Assembly (NCBI GenBank): GCA_963848355.1
Contig: CAWKDG010000012.1
Location: 1,240,001-1,304,000 of the forward strand
DNA: 64,000 bases
DNA from: CAWKDG01 sp963848355
GTDB lineage: Bacteria; Actinomycetota; Acidimicrobiia; Acidimicrobiales; UBA8190
Reading direction: 5' to 3'
Shown here: in pieces, positions 7,569 to 15,528 of the stretch
Layout: every line of letters begins with the position of its first letter
Numbering within the stretch: the stretch's first letter is position 1
Program-made: the position numbers and the translations under genes
Notes under the pieces: generated by a model
Databases searched by the model: none
Told to the model about the DNA's origin: nothing
Seen by the model: the letters and a program-made list of their open reading frames with translations, nothing else

Positions 7569-8957
7569 ATGATTCCCGCAGAGAGCGCGGCCGGCGTCGG
7601 CGCGCGCCGCTCGGCGCGACACCGGTTCAGGTGGCCGTTGGCCGCACTGGCCGTGACGGGTGCACTGGCGTCGGCCTGCTCGTCGGGCCCGGGGGCGGGG
7701 GCGTCGTCGGACCGGGTGGGCACCCACGCCTTCGGGTTGCTCGTCGAGCACCTCGTGGACCACACGCGATCGACACCGGCCAACGGGCCCGATCCCACCC
7801 ACGACGGGCGCACCCTCGTCACCACGGTGCTGTTCCCGGCGCAGGGAGCGGTCACGGGACGACCGGTGGCGGGCGCCACCCCCGACCGCAGCGGCGGACC
7901 CTATCCCCTGATCGTCTTCGCCCACGGCTTCGGCTCGGACCCCACCAGCTACCTGCCCCTGCTCGAAAAGTGGGCCGGCGCCGGGTTCGTCGTGGCCGCC
8001 CCGTTGTTCCCGCTCACGAATGCCAGTACCCCGGGCGGTCCCGATCTCTCCGACTACGTGCACCAACCGGGCGACATGAGCTTCGTGGTGACGCAGATGC
8101 TGCACCAGTCGTCAGCCGGGACGGGGCCGTTGGCCGGCCTCATCGACCCCGCCGAGGTGGGAGCGGCGGGCCACTCCCTGGGCGGGGTGACGACCCTCGG
8201 GCTCGTGGCCAACACGTGTTGCCGCGACGCGCGGATCAAGGCGGCGGTGGTGATGTCGGGTGACCCGATCACCTTCCCCACGGGCCGCGTCGACGACGCC
8301 GCCGCGCCGCCCATCCTGCTCGTCCACGGCAATGCCGATCCCACCGTGCCCTACGTGTCGAGCGTCGACGTCTTCAACGGGGCCGACCCCCCCAAAGGCC
8401 TGCTCACCATCGTGGGGGGCAACCACGATTCCCCCGTCGATGCCACCGGGAAGGCCTTCGCCAGTGTCGTGCGGGCCACGACCGACTTCTTCGACCGCTA
8501 CCTGCGCGGTGACAAGGCCGCCCTCGGTCGGCTCGAGGGCGACGCCCGTCAGGGCGTGACGACGTTGACCTTCGTGTCGGAGCCGGGGCGCCACGTCGTC
8601 CTCCCGGTACCGAAGACGACCGTCGGCCATCTGCAGGCCACCGTCACACCGACGACGGGGTTGGCCCAGGGTCAGGCCGTCACGGTGGCGTGGGACGGCT
8701 ACACCCCCGGCCAGTCGATCAACATCCTCGAGTGTTCGAAGAGCCCACCGACCCAGGCGACCGACTGCGACCTCCACGACGCCGACATCCTCCACCCCGA
8801 TCCCACGGGGACGGGCCGCCTCTCGTTCACAGTCACCACCGGGACCGTGGGCTCGGGCGTGTGCGACGCCGCCCACCCCGGCTGTGTGGTCGTGATCAAC
8901 CAGGGCGGCTCGCTGGTCCCGTCGGCCAGCGTCATCGTGCCCATCTCGTTCGGTTGA
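7569..8957 (+). CDS. secreted alpha/beta-hydrolase lipoprotein with C-terminal neocarzinostatin-like domain
   Basis: A 462-residue protein with an N-terminal signal and lipobox LASAC (Cys37), so it is probably anchored outside the membrane. The middle is an alpha/beta hydrolase of the chlorophyllase/polyester-hydrolase kind: oxyanion region FAHGFGSD, nucleophile Ser203 in GHSLGG, Asp257 in HGNADPTVPY and His286 in GGNHDSP. From about residue 355 there is an extra beta domain with TPTTGLAQGQAVTV, paired cysteines and the ending VIVPISFG. This matches the immunoglobulin-like neocarzinostatin/macromomycin fold. The likely role is extracellular ester hydrolysis, with the tail binding a hydrophobic ligand; that role is inferred. 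Confidence 0.85.
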   Translation: MIPAESAAGVGARRSARHRFRWPLAALAVTGALASACSSGPGAGASSDRVGTHAFGLLVEHLVDHTRSTPANGPDPTHDGRTLVTTVLFPAQGAVTGRPVAGATPDRSGGPYPLIVFAHGFGSDPTSYLPLLEKWAGAGFVVAAPLFPLTNASTPGGPDLSDYVHQPGDMSFVVTQMLHQSSAGTGPLAGLIDPAEVGAAGHSLGGVTTLGLVANTCCRDARIKAAVVMSGDPITFPTGRVDDAAAPPILLVHGNADPTVPYVSSVDVFNGADPPKGLLTIVGGNHDSPVDATGKAFASVVRATTDFFDRYLRGDKAALGRLEGDARQGVTTLTFVSEPGRHVVLPVPKTTVGHLQATVTPTTGLAQGQAVTVAWDGYTPGQSINILECSKSPPTQATDCDLHDADILHPDPTGTGRLSFTVTTGTVGSGVCDAAHPGCVVVINQGGSLVPSASVIVPISFG

Positions 8958-9009
8958 CGCGCCGCTCGGTAACGTGGACGGACGCGGCCCGTCTCTGCCC
9001 GGAACCGCC

Positions 9010-9699
9010 TCAGCTCAGGATGTTCACGGCGCGCGAGACCACGACGGCGACGGTCACGAGCGAAGCGAGTGATTGCAGCATCATGAGCAGCTTCGCCCAC
9101 CCCGTCAGCGGCATGGTGTCGGTCGGGCTGAACGCAGTGGCGTTGGTGAACGACGTATAGAGGTAGTCGAGGAAATTCGGCACCCATCCCGGGGACGAAC
9201 CTGGAGTCGACATCTGGGGAAAGAGAAAGTCGGGGCGGCGGTGGCCCGGCGAATCCCGGGCTGCGGGACCGCCACGGTCGAGCTCCCAGTACCACAGCCC
9301 GAACACGATGACGTTGGTCAACCAGATCGGCACCGACGCGTAGACGAGGGGGCGACCTCCTGCCTTGCTGCCATACAAGAGGGCGTGGAGGAGCTCGCCG
9401 AGCGAAATGACGTTGGCCACCGACGTGAGCGCGATCAACGACACACCGATCATCCGCAGGCGCCTTTGCTCTCTCGAGATGTGCCCCGGGTTGACGATGA
9501 CGATAACCACGACGAGCGCCCCTTCGAGGGCGGGAACGAGCGCACGGTTCCCCAACCCTCGGATGAGACTGTCGGGCAGGATGAGCTGGAGGGCCAAGGC
9601 CGCCAGGATGGCCAGAAGGGCCGGCCATCGGGGCTCGCCGCGCGAAGCAATTCCCCAGGCCACCTCGTCGTCCCGGCTGGGCTTGGGCCTGTCATCCAC
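9010..9699 (-). CDS. DUF1345-like multi-pass membrane protein
   Basis: A 229-residue hydrophobic protein with about five to six membrane segments: PALLAILAALALQLILP, ALEGALVVVIVIV, a pair around MIGVSLIALTS, VPIWLTNVIVFGLWYW and the final LASLVTVAVVVSRAVNIL. The C-terminal part (YTSFTNATAFSPTDTMPLT followed by the last helix) resembles DUF1345/ion-channel-type pore regions. Function unknown. It is alone on the minus strand, converging with the lipoprotein gene and followed on its 5' side by a long gene-free stretch. Confidence 0.75.
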   Translation of the reverse strand: MDDRPKPSRDDEVAWGIASRGEPRWPALLAILAALALQLILPDSLIRGLGNRALVPALEGALVVVIVIVNPGHISREQRRLRMIGVSLIALTSVANVISLGELLHALLYGSKAGGRPLVYASVPIWLTNVIVFGLWYWELDRGGPAARDSPGHRRPDFLFPQMSTPGSSPGWVPNFLDYLYTSFTNATAFSPTDTMPLTGWAKLLMMLQSLASLVTVAVVVSRAVNILS

Positions 9700-10088
9700 G
9701 ACGCCAACCGTAGCGAGGCGTCAGCGGACCGCCGTGGATCAGGAGGAATCAGGATCAGGAGGAAATCATCGGACGGCGCCGGTCAGCAGTGAGTGTGAAC
9801 GCGACCCGAGGCGGCGCGGAACCGCAAAGAACTGACCACCTCGCTCCAACAGAGGTCGCAGAGTCTGGAACCGTCGCGTCCGTGTGCGCGCGACGGCCTC
9901 GAGCAGTTGGCGCACCTGAAGTCGAAGGAGTGAAAGACGGCCGGGGCAGTCATCGCTGCCCATTGTCAGGCCGCCACCATCCATCGAACAACGGGAGAAT
10001 CACTGGCCACGGTGCAGGCGAAAGCACCTGGTGTACGCCCGCCACCGCCTCGCGTCACGATGGAGTCGGTTCCGTCCCCCACCTCCCG
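9700..10088. other. gene-free stretch
   Basis: I see no convincing gene in these 389 bases. The region holds a 13-bp direct repeat, GGATCAGGAGGAA, at 9736-9748 and 9752-9764, and a perfect 8-bp inverted repeat (9871-9896). It presumably holds the promoter of the membrane protein gene on the minus strand and the 3' end of the AAC(3)-like gene. No tRNA cloverleaf was recognised. Confidence 0.5.
9871..9896. other. hairpin-forming inverted repeat
   Basis: CCGTCGCG and CGCGACGG form a perfect 8-bp stem with a 10-base loop. It lies in the gene-free stretch, about 190 bases beyond the stop of the minus-strand AAC(3)-like gene. There is no T-rich tract, so it is not a classical terminator; it could be a weak terminator or an operator. 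Confidence 0.3.
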
Positions 10089-10919
10089 TCAGAGGCGGTG
10101 TTCAGCCATCCAGGCGGTGGCGAAGTCGACGAGGGGCCGCTGCTCCATCAGGGCGGCCGGGGCGTGGCCGACGCGACCGCGACGGACGCGCCCCGTCGCC
10201 TCGAAGGCGGCGCCGATGGCGGGGAAGTCGCTCTCGTCGATGTCCAGATCGGTGAAGGTCTGCCACCGCCGCTCCCCGTCGACCAGGACCGCCGCCCCCA
10301 TGGGGCGGGTCCGCTTCGACGGCCACGTGGCCAGGTACTCGGCCAGATGCAGAGACGTGTTGCGGTCGTAGCCGACGCCCACCAGGAGAACCGACCCCTC
10401 GAGGTCGTAGATGCGCCCGAGCGGCGACGTGATCCCGAGCTGCTGGTCGATGCGGTGGCCCGAGGTGATCTCCGACGCGTGGTGGCCGACGGCGGTGAAC
10501 GAGACCTGGGGGTGCGCGCTGCGACGGGCATCGGGATGGCGGAGGAGGCACTCGGGGATCGCCCCCATCCCCCGTGTCGGTGTCAGGTGGGGATCGAAGG
10601 CCGGCATCGACGACCGGATGATGGGCCACCACGATTCCGGCACCGGCGGGGCCACCCAGGGGGCCGGGTCGCTGTTGCCCCCGGAGTGCGTGGGCACGAC
10701 CAGCGTGCCCCCGTCACCGAGCACCGTCCGCATCGCCTCGACGACGGCCTGGGGCCCACCGCACACCCAGCCCAGGGACGACAGCGACGAGTGCAGCAGG
10801 AGGGTCGCCCCCGACTCGACACCCAGGCTGACCAGATCGGCGACGAGCATCTCCACCGTCACCGGCCCACGCGTGCTGCGGGCGATCGCATCCGGTTCGG
10901 CCACGCACCACTCTTGCAC
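10089..10919 (-). CDS. AAC(3)-family aminoglycoside N-acetyltransferase-like protein
   Basis: A 276-residue member of the Antibiotic_NAT family. Visible features are the N-terminal LLLHSSLSSLGW and GTLVVPTHSG segments, the HPQVSFTAVGHHASEI block and GSVLLVGVGYDRNTSLHLAEY, in the family order. Family members acetylate the 3-amino group of aminoglycosides using acetyl-CoA, but many chromosomal actinobacterial homologues have unknown natural substrates. The gene starts with GTG, 28 bases before the end of the SDR gene region. Nothing mobile flanks it, so it looks like a resident gene rather than an acquired resistance determinant. Confidence 0.88.
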   Translation of the reverse strand: MQEWCVAEPDAIARSTRGPVTVEMLVADLVSLGVESGATLLLHSSLSSLGWVCGGPQAVVEAMRTVLGDGGTLVVPTHSGGNSDPAPWVAPPVPESWWPIIRSSMPAFDPHLTPTRGMGAIPECLLRHPDARRSAHPQVSFTAVGHHASEITSGHRIDQQLGITSPLGRIYDLEGSVLLVGVGYDRNTSLHLAEYLATWPSKRTRPMGAAVLVDGERRWQTFTDLDIDESDFPAIGAAFEATGRVRRGRVGHAPAALMEQRPLVDFATAWMAEHRL

Positions 10920-10947
10920 CGGGCGCCGGTCCCACCGGGCGCCGGCG

Positions 10948-11853
10948 TCAGGACGCGGCGCTGTCGTCCTTCTTCCCGAGCAGGGGGTGGGCCGGCATGC
11001 CCACGGGCTGGAGGTGCTGACCGAGGACCTCGTGGAAGTGCTCGGCCACCTGCGCCGGCGTCCACCCGTCCCCGTTCCACATCTCGGCCACCTGCCGGGG
11101 CGTCTGGAAGATGGTGTAGGCGAAGCCGGTGCGCCCGAGGACCTGGCCGTTCACGTAGCTGGCCTCCTCCGAAGCCAGGAAGGCCACGAGTGGGGCGTTC
11201 AGGGCGGGGTTCTGGTCGGGAGGGGCCTCGGCCCCGCCGAAGAGGTTCTCCGTCATGCGGGTGAGCCCGGCCGGGGCCACGGCGTTGACGGTGATCCCGT
11301 AGCGACCGAGCTCGAGCGCCCAGACGAACGTCATGCCCATGATGGCGGCCTTGGCGGCGCCGTAATTGGTCTGTCCGAAGTTGCCGCGGAGGCCGGCCGA
11401 CGACGTGATGTTCACGATGCGGCCGTACCCGGCCTCGCGCATGTGCGGCGCCGCGTGCCGGGTGCAGTTGAACGTCCCCTTCTGGTGGACGGCGATGACG
11501 GCGTCGTAGTCGTCGGCCGTCATCTTGAGCAGCGTGCGGTCACGCACGATCCCGGCATTGTTGACGAGGATGTCGATCGATCCGAAGGTCTCGACGGCCT
11601 GGGCCACGATGCGCCCGGCCCCGTCGAAGTCGCTCACCGACTCGGGGTTCGGCACCGCCGTGCCCCCGGCCTTCTCGATGAGACGGCACGTCTCGGCCGC
11701 CGGGTCCTGCGCCGCTCCCTCGCCACCGAGCGACGTCCCGAGGTCGTTCACGACGACGCGGGCACCCTCCGCCGCCAGGCACAGGGCGATCTCACGCCCG
11801 ATTCCCCCGCCGGCCCCGGTCACTATGGCCACGCGGCCGTCGAGCAATCCCAT
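10948..11853 (-). CDS. short-chain dehydrogenase, multifunctional-enzyme-2 type
   Basis: A 301-residue classical SDR. It has the NAD(P) motif TGAGGGIG, the NDLGTSLGGEG loop typical of the 3-hydroxyacyl-CoA dehydrogenase part of peroxisomal multifunctional enzyme type 2, NNAG, and the catalytic Ser and YGAAK pair. This suggests oxidation of a 3-hydroxyacyl-CoA, which would fit the surrounding beta-oxidation genes. The reading frame is open further upstream, but the ATG at 11853 preceded by AGGAAGGA fits better. It lies 29 bases downstream of the LivF-like gene and may be the last or next-to-last gene of the transporter operon. Confidence 0.9.
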   Translation of the reverse strand: MGLLDGRVAIVTGAGGGIGREIALCLAAEGARVVVNDLGTSLGGEGAAQDPAAETCRLIEKAGGTAVPNPESVSDFDGAGRIVAQAVETFGSIDILVNNAGIVRDRTLLKMTADDYDAVIAVHQKGTFNCTRHAAPHMREAGYGRIVNITSSAGLRGNFGQTNYGAAKAAIMGMTFVWALELGRYGITVNAVAPAGLTRMTENLFGGAEAPPDQNPALNAPLVAFLASEEASYVNGQVLGRTGFAYTIFQTPRQVAEMWNGDGWTPAQVAEHFHEVLGQHLQPVGMPAHPLLGKKDDSAAS

Positions 11854-11882
11854 CGTTCGTCCTTCCTGCGACTTGGTGACCG

Positions 11883-12686
11883 CTACGGTCCGGTGTGGTT
11901 GGCCCCGGCGCTCGTGGCGTCGGCGGTGGCCAACGAGAGACTGGAGAGCAGCTCTTCCATGGCCGCCGACGCCTGGGTGGCCGGGCCCATCCAGCACACG
12001 GATCCATGGGCGAGAAGGACAGCCGATTCGGCGATGGCCAGGGCCCGGTCCACCTGCTGTTCCACCACCAGGATGGCGCAACCGCTGTCACGCACGGCCA
12101 GGAGCCCGTCATAGACGCTGTCGATCACGACCGGTGCCAGGCCCAGCGAGAGCTCGTCGACGATCAGCAGGCGCGGAGGAGTGGCCAGGACCCGGGCCAA
12201 CGACAGCATCCGTTGCTGACCCCCGGAGAGGGTGCCGCCCAACTGGCGCCGACAGGCGACCAGCGCCGGGAAGGCCGTGAACGCCCGCTCGCAGGCATCG
12301 GCCACTCCACGCCTTCCCACCTTCTGACGGAAGGCCAACGTGAGGTTCTCGTCGACGGTCAGGCTGGAGAACACGCCGCGGCCTTCGGGGACGTGCGCCA
12401 CTCCGAGGTGGGCGATCTTGTGGGCGGCGAGCCCGGTGATGTCTCGGCCGTCGAAACGAACCGTTCCGGCCGACACCGGGACCAGTCCCGACGCCACCCG
12501 CGCCAATGTCGACTTCCCGGCGCCGTTGGAGCCGAGCAGGGCCACGATGCCGCGCTCCGGCACGGTGAACGAGACGTCGAACAGCGCCCGGTAGGTGCTG
12601 TACGAGGCACTCACGCCGTCGAACTCCAACAGCGGAGGCCCGGCCACCGGGGCCGGCGGGGGCTCGGCGGGGGCGAGACCGGTCAT
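11883..12686 (-). CDS. livF: ABC transporter ATP-binding protein, LivF-like
   Basis: A 267-residue ATPase with Walker A GSNGAGKST, signature LSGGQQ and Walker B LLIVDELSLGL. The Walker B aspartate is followed by Glu, as in active ATPases. Sequence and order match LivF of branched-chain amino acid importers, though such systems in catabolic clusters often import other acids or amides. The ATG at 12686 overlaps the stop of the LivG-like gene, which indicates coupled translation. A much longer open frame runs upstream but is out of register with any homology. Confidence 0.93.
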   Translation of the reverse strand: MTGLAPAEPPPAPVAGPPLLEFDGVSASYSTYRALFDVSFTVPERGIVALLGSNGAGKSTLARVASGLVPVSAGTVRFDGRDITGLAAHKIAHLGVAHVPEGRGVFSSLTVDENLTLAFRQKVGRRGVADACERAFTAFPALVACRRQLGGTLSGGQQRMLSLARVLATPPRLLIVDELSLGLAPVVIDSVYDGLLAVRDSGCAILVVEQQVDRALAIAESAVLLAHGSVCWMGPATQASAAMEELLSSLSLATADATSAGANHTGP

Positions 12687-13477
12687 GCCGTCTTCCCCAG
12701 ATAGGCCTTGCGCACCGCGGGGTCGGCCAGGACCTCGTCCAGCGTGCCGGCGGCGATCTGCTGGCCGAAATCGAGGACGATGACGCGGTCGACGACCTGG
12801 GCCACCATGTCGAGATCGTGCTCCACCAGGAGGACGGCCATTCCGTGATCCTCGCGTACCTGACGCAGGGTGTCGGCCAGCGCCCTCGTCTCGTTGACGT
12901 CGAGTCCGGACGACGGTTCGTCGGCCATGAGGAGGCGGGGTTTGCCCGCCAGGGCCCGGCCGAGTTCCACCAGGCGGCAGTGGCCCAGGCTGAGGGCGGC
13001 CACGGGAACGTCGGCCACGTCGTGGAGCCCCACCATGCCGAGCACGCGTTCGACGGCGTCCACCTCTTCGGGCTTGGGTTGACTGAGGTTCAGCAGGTCC
13101 TTCCACAAGGCTCCGTCCCCTCGCTGAGCCCGCGCCGCCACGAAGAGATGGTCACGCACGGTCAGCTCGGGAAAGACCTCGATGCGTTGGAACGTCCGAC
13201 CGATGCCGAGACGGGCACGCTTGTACGTCGGCATCCCGTCGAGGAGCTCACCGTCGAAACGGACAGTTCCCCCGTCGGGACGCAACTGGCCACACAGGCA
13301 ATTGAACAGTGTCGTCTTGCCGGCGCCGTTCGGCCCCACCAACCCGAAGATCTCGCCCGCCTTCACCGTCATGGTGACGTCGTGCAGCGCCTGGACACCT
13401 CCGAAGCGCTTGGAAATGGCGCGCGCGTCGAGGAGGGCCGTGGCGTCGGGCGCGACCCCGACGGCGGCGTCAGACAC
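12683..13477 (-). CDS. livG: ABC transporter ATP-binding protein, LivG-like
   Basis: A 264-residue ATPase with Walker A GPNGAGKTT, the LivG-specific GRTFQRIEVF region, signature LSLGHCR and Walker B LLMADEPSSGL. The frame is open back to an ATG at 13570, but that adds 31 Arg/Pro-rich residues that overlap the permease gene. I therefore prefer GTG 13477, which overlaps the permease stop by 8 bases. It forms the ATPase pair with the LivF-like protein. The substrate is not known from sequence. Confidence 0.92.
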   Translation of the reverse strand: MSDAAVGVAPDATALLDARAISKRFGGVQALHDVTMTVKAGEIFGLVGPNGAGKTTLFNCLCGQLRPDGGTVRFDGELLDGMPTYKRARLGIGRTFQRIEVFPELTVRDHLFVAARAQRGDGALWKDLLNLSQPKPEEVDAVERVLGMVGLHDVADVPVAALSLGHCRLVELGRALAGKPRLLMADEPSSGLDVNETRALADTLRQVREDHGMAVLLVEHDLDMVAQVVDRVIVLDFGQQIAAGTLDEVLADPAVRKAYLGKTA

Positions 13478-15512
13478 CGGGAGCACCGGGGGCGGCGAGC
13501 TGCGCCGCCGGGCCCGGACCAGGCGTGGCCTCGGCCGTACCGGGACTGGCGCGGCCCTGCCGTTGGTCATAGCGCTGGAACACCTTGGCGATCCGGTTCA
13601 TCCACCTCGTCTTCTGGAACTCGAGGATGCCCTCGGGATGGCGCGCATAGGTCAGGGTGCCGACGGCAAAGAGGATGGCCTCGATCCCGTTGAAGCGGGG
13701 CGGGACGTAGAGGTCCAGGATCTGCTGGAAGACGGCGAACCCGATACCGGCCTGAATGGCACCTTCGATGGTCATGACACCGGTGGTGATCACCGCTACC
13801 ACCCACACCAGGGAGACGGCGTAACCGAAGTCGTCGGCGCCGGCGACCGTCTGCGTGGTCCCGTAGAGAGCTCCTCCGAGGCCGGCGATACCCGCCGACA
13901 GGGCGAAGACGGTCAGCTTGGCCCTCGTCAGGCTGATGCCGAGGCTGGCCGCCCCCGTCTGACTACCCCGGATGGCAGCCAGATACCGACCCGTCGTGCC
14001 CCGCTGGACGAGGGCGACGATCGACATGACGAAAGCCAGGATGATCATGAGGAGGATCAGGAGGTGCTTGTCCCCGGGACTGCCGATGCCGAAGTAGCTG
14101 CCGGGGCCGGGCCGGGGGAAGGTGAGCCCGGTGTCGCCGGCGCCCGACCAGTTGTACTGGAAGAGAACCGTGTCGGCGAAGATGGCGAAGGCCAGGGTGA
14201 CAAGAGTCAGCGGTAGGCCCGACAATCGCAGCGCCGGCAAGGCCACGATCACACCGACGCCGGCCGCCACCACCCCCCCGAGCAGAGCGCCGACCAGGAT
14301 CGGGAGCCCGAAGTGCACGGCCATCTGCCCGGCGGTGAAGCCCCCGACTCCGGCGAACGTGGCCTGGCACAGCGACAACTGACCGGCCATGCCTGTCATG
14401 AGGGTGACGGAGAGGAAGATGATCGACAAGACCATTCCCAGGGCGAACGGGTACACCCAGTTGTCGGGGACCCACGTCAACGATGACACCACGAAGCCGG
14501 CCAGGAGCAGCCGCCAGCCCCACTTCACCGGGATGTCCAACCGACGATCGCGGATCTGGATCGACGGTGGCGGGGGTGGAGGGTCGACCGATGCCATCGG
14601 ATCGCTGCTCTGCTCCAGATTCCTGAGCCTCGGATTGAACAGCAACACGGCCACGAGCACGACGAACGGAAGAGCGGGCGCCACGTTCTGCTGCAACACG
14701 CTGCCCGACGGCAGGAGCCACACGAGGAGGTTCTGCACGACGCCGAGCACGATGGACCACACGAGCGCCAGGGGCAGACTGCGGAAACTGGCCAGCGATG
14801 CCGCCGTGAGTCCCGCCACCAGCAGGGTGGTGAACGTGAGGGTCGTCGTCGGATCGAGGGACTGCCCCTGCGGGAGCATGAGGACGCCGGCCAGACCGGC
14901 GAGCGTGCTCGACAGGGCCCAGGCGGCGGCGGCCACGCCGGCCGAGTTCACCCCCTCGAGCTGGGCCAGACGCCGGCTTTCGACGACCGCCCTCATCTGC
15001 AGTCCGATGGCGCTCCACCGAAAGACGGCGACGAGCGCGGCCACGACGACGAGAGTGATCACGGTGGTGGCGATCACCGTGCCGTTCAGAGGCGTCTGGT
15101 AGAGGTGGGCGTAGACGATCCTGGGGTTGAGCCACAGATAGGCGATCTTGTAGCGCGTCTGGGGCCCGAACAGAATGGGGATCGTGAGGGGGATGGCGAT
15201 GAGCAGCCCGACGGTCGACAGAACCTTGGCCGTCGTCGATGCCGTGGGGATGTGCCGGAACAGGAACCGGTCGAGTATCAGGCCGAGCGCCGGTGAAATC
15301 ACGAGCACGGCGACGATGAACGCCGCCCACTGCGGCCAGTTCTGGTACTGGTTCAGCAGGTCGTAGGCGAACGCGGCCACGAAGGCCTGAGCGCCGAAGG
15401 CGAGATTGAACACCCCTGTGGCCCGGAACGTGAGCACCAGGCCCACGGCGATGAGCGCATATTCACACCCCTGGGGAACCCCCGGGATGGCGTAATTGAG
15501 GAAGTTGCTCAC
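13470..15512 (-). CDS. fused LivH-LivM branched-chain-type permease
   Basis: A 680-residue membrane protein that joins two permease subunits usually made separately. Residues 1 to about 300 are LivH-like (ALIAVGLVLTFRATGVFNLAFGA, then several hydrophobic helices). A hydrophilic linker with DPPPPPPS follows. From about residue 335 the rest is LivM-like (TLMTGMAGQLSLCQATFAGVGG, ALPALRLSGLPLTLVTLAF). About 15 to 17 membrane segments are expected. It begins with GTG 16 bases after the binding-protein gene. Such fusions occur in actinobacteria; the effect is fixed 1:1 assembly of the two halves. Confidence 0.92.
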   Translation of the reverse strand: MSNFLNYAIPGVPQGCEYALIAVGLVLTFRATGVFNLAFGAQAFVAAFAYDLLNQYQNWPQWAAFIVAVLVISPALGLILDRFLFRHIPTASTTAKVLSTVGLLIAIPLTIPILFGPQTRYKIAYLWLNPRIVYAHLYQTPLNGTVIATTVITLVVVAALVAVFRWSAIGLQMRAVVESRRLAQLEGVNSAGVAAAAWALSSTLAGLAGVLMLPQGQSLDPTTTLTFTTLLVAGLTAASLASFRSLPLALVWSIVLGVVQNLLVWLLPSGSVLQQNVAPALPFVVLVAVLLFNPRLRNLEQSSDPMASVDPPPPPPSIQIRDRRLDIPVKWGWRLLLAGFVVSSLTWVPDNWVYPFALGMVLSIIFLSVTLMTGMAGQLSLCQATFAGVGGFTAGQMAVHFGLPILVGALLGGVVAAGVGVIVALPALRLSGLPLTLVTLAFAIFADTVLFQYNWSGAGDTGLTFPRPGPGSYFGIGSPGDKHLLILLMIILAFVMSIVALVQRGTTGRYLAAIRGSQTGAASLGISLTRAKLTVFALSAGIAGLGGALYGTTQTVAGADDFGYAVSLVWVVAVITTGVMTIEGAIQAGIGFAVFQQILDLYVPPRFNGIEAILFAVGTLTYARHPEGILEFQKTRWMNRIAKVFQRYDQRQGRASPGTAEATPGPGPAAQLAAPGAPGV

Positions 15513-15528
15513 CGGGCACGCTCGACGG

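Noticed and set aside
9766..9984. A 72-codon minus-strand frame in the gene-free stretch near 9.8 kb
   Set aside because: Arg/Leu-rich composition without ribosome-binding site or recognisable motif, and it spans a hairpin; nothing supports a gene.
13478..13570. N-terminal 31-residue extension of the LivG-like protein from ATG 13570
   Set aside because: It overlaps the permease gene by about 100 bases and is Arg/Pro-rich with no similarity to LivG; the GTG at 13477 gives a normal protein.
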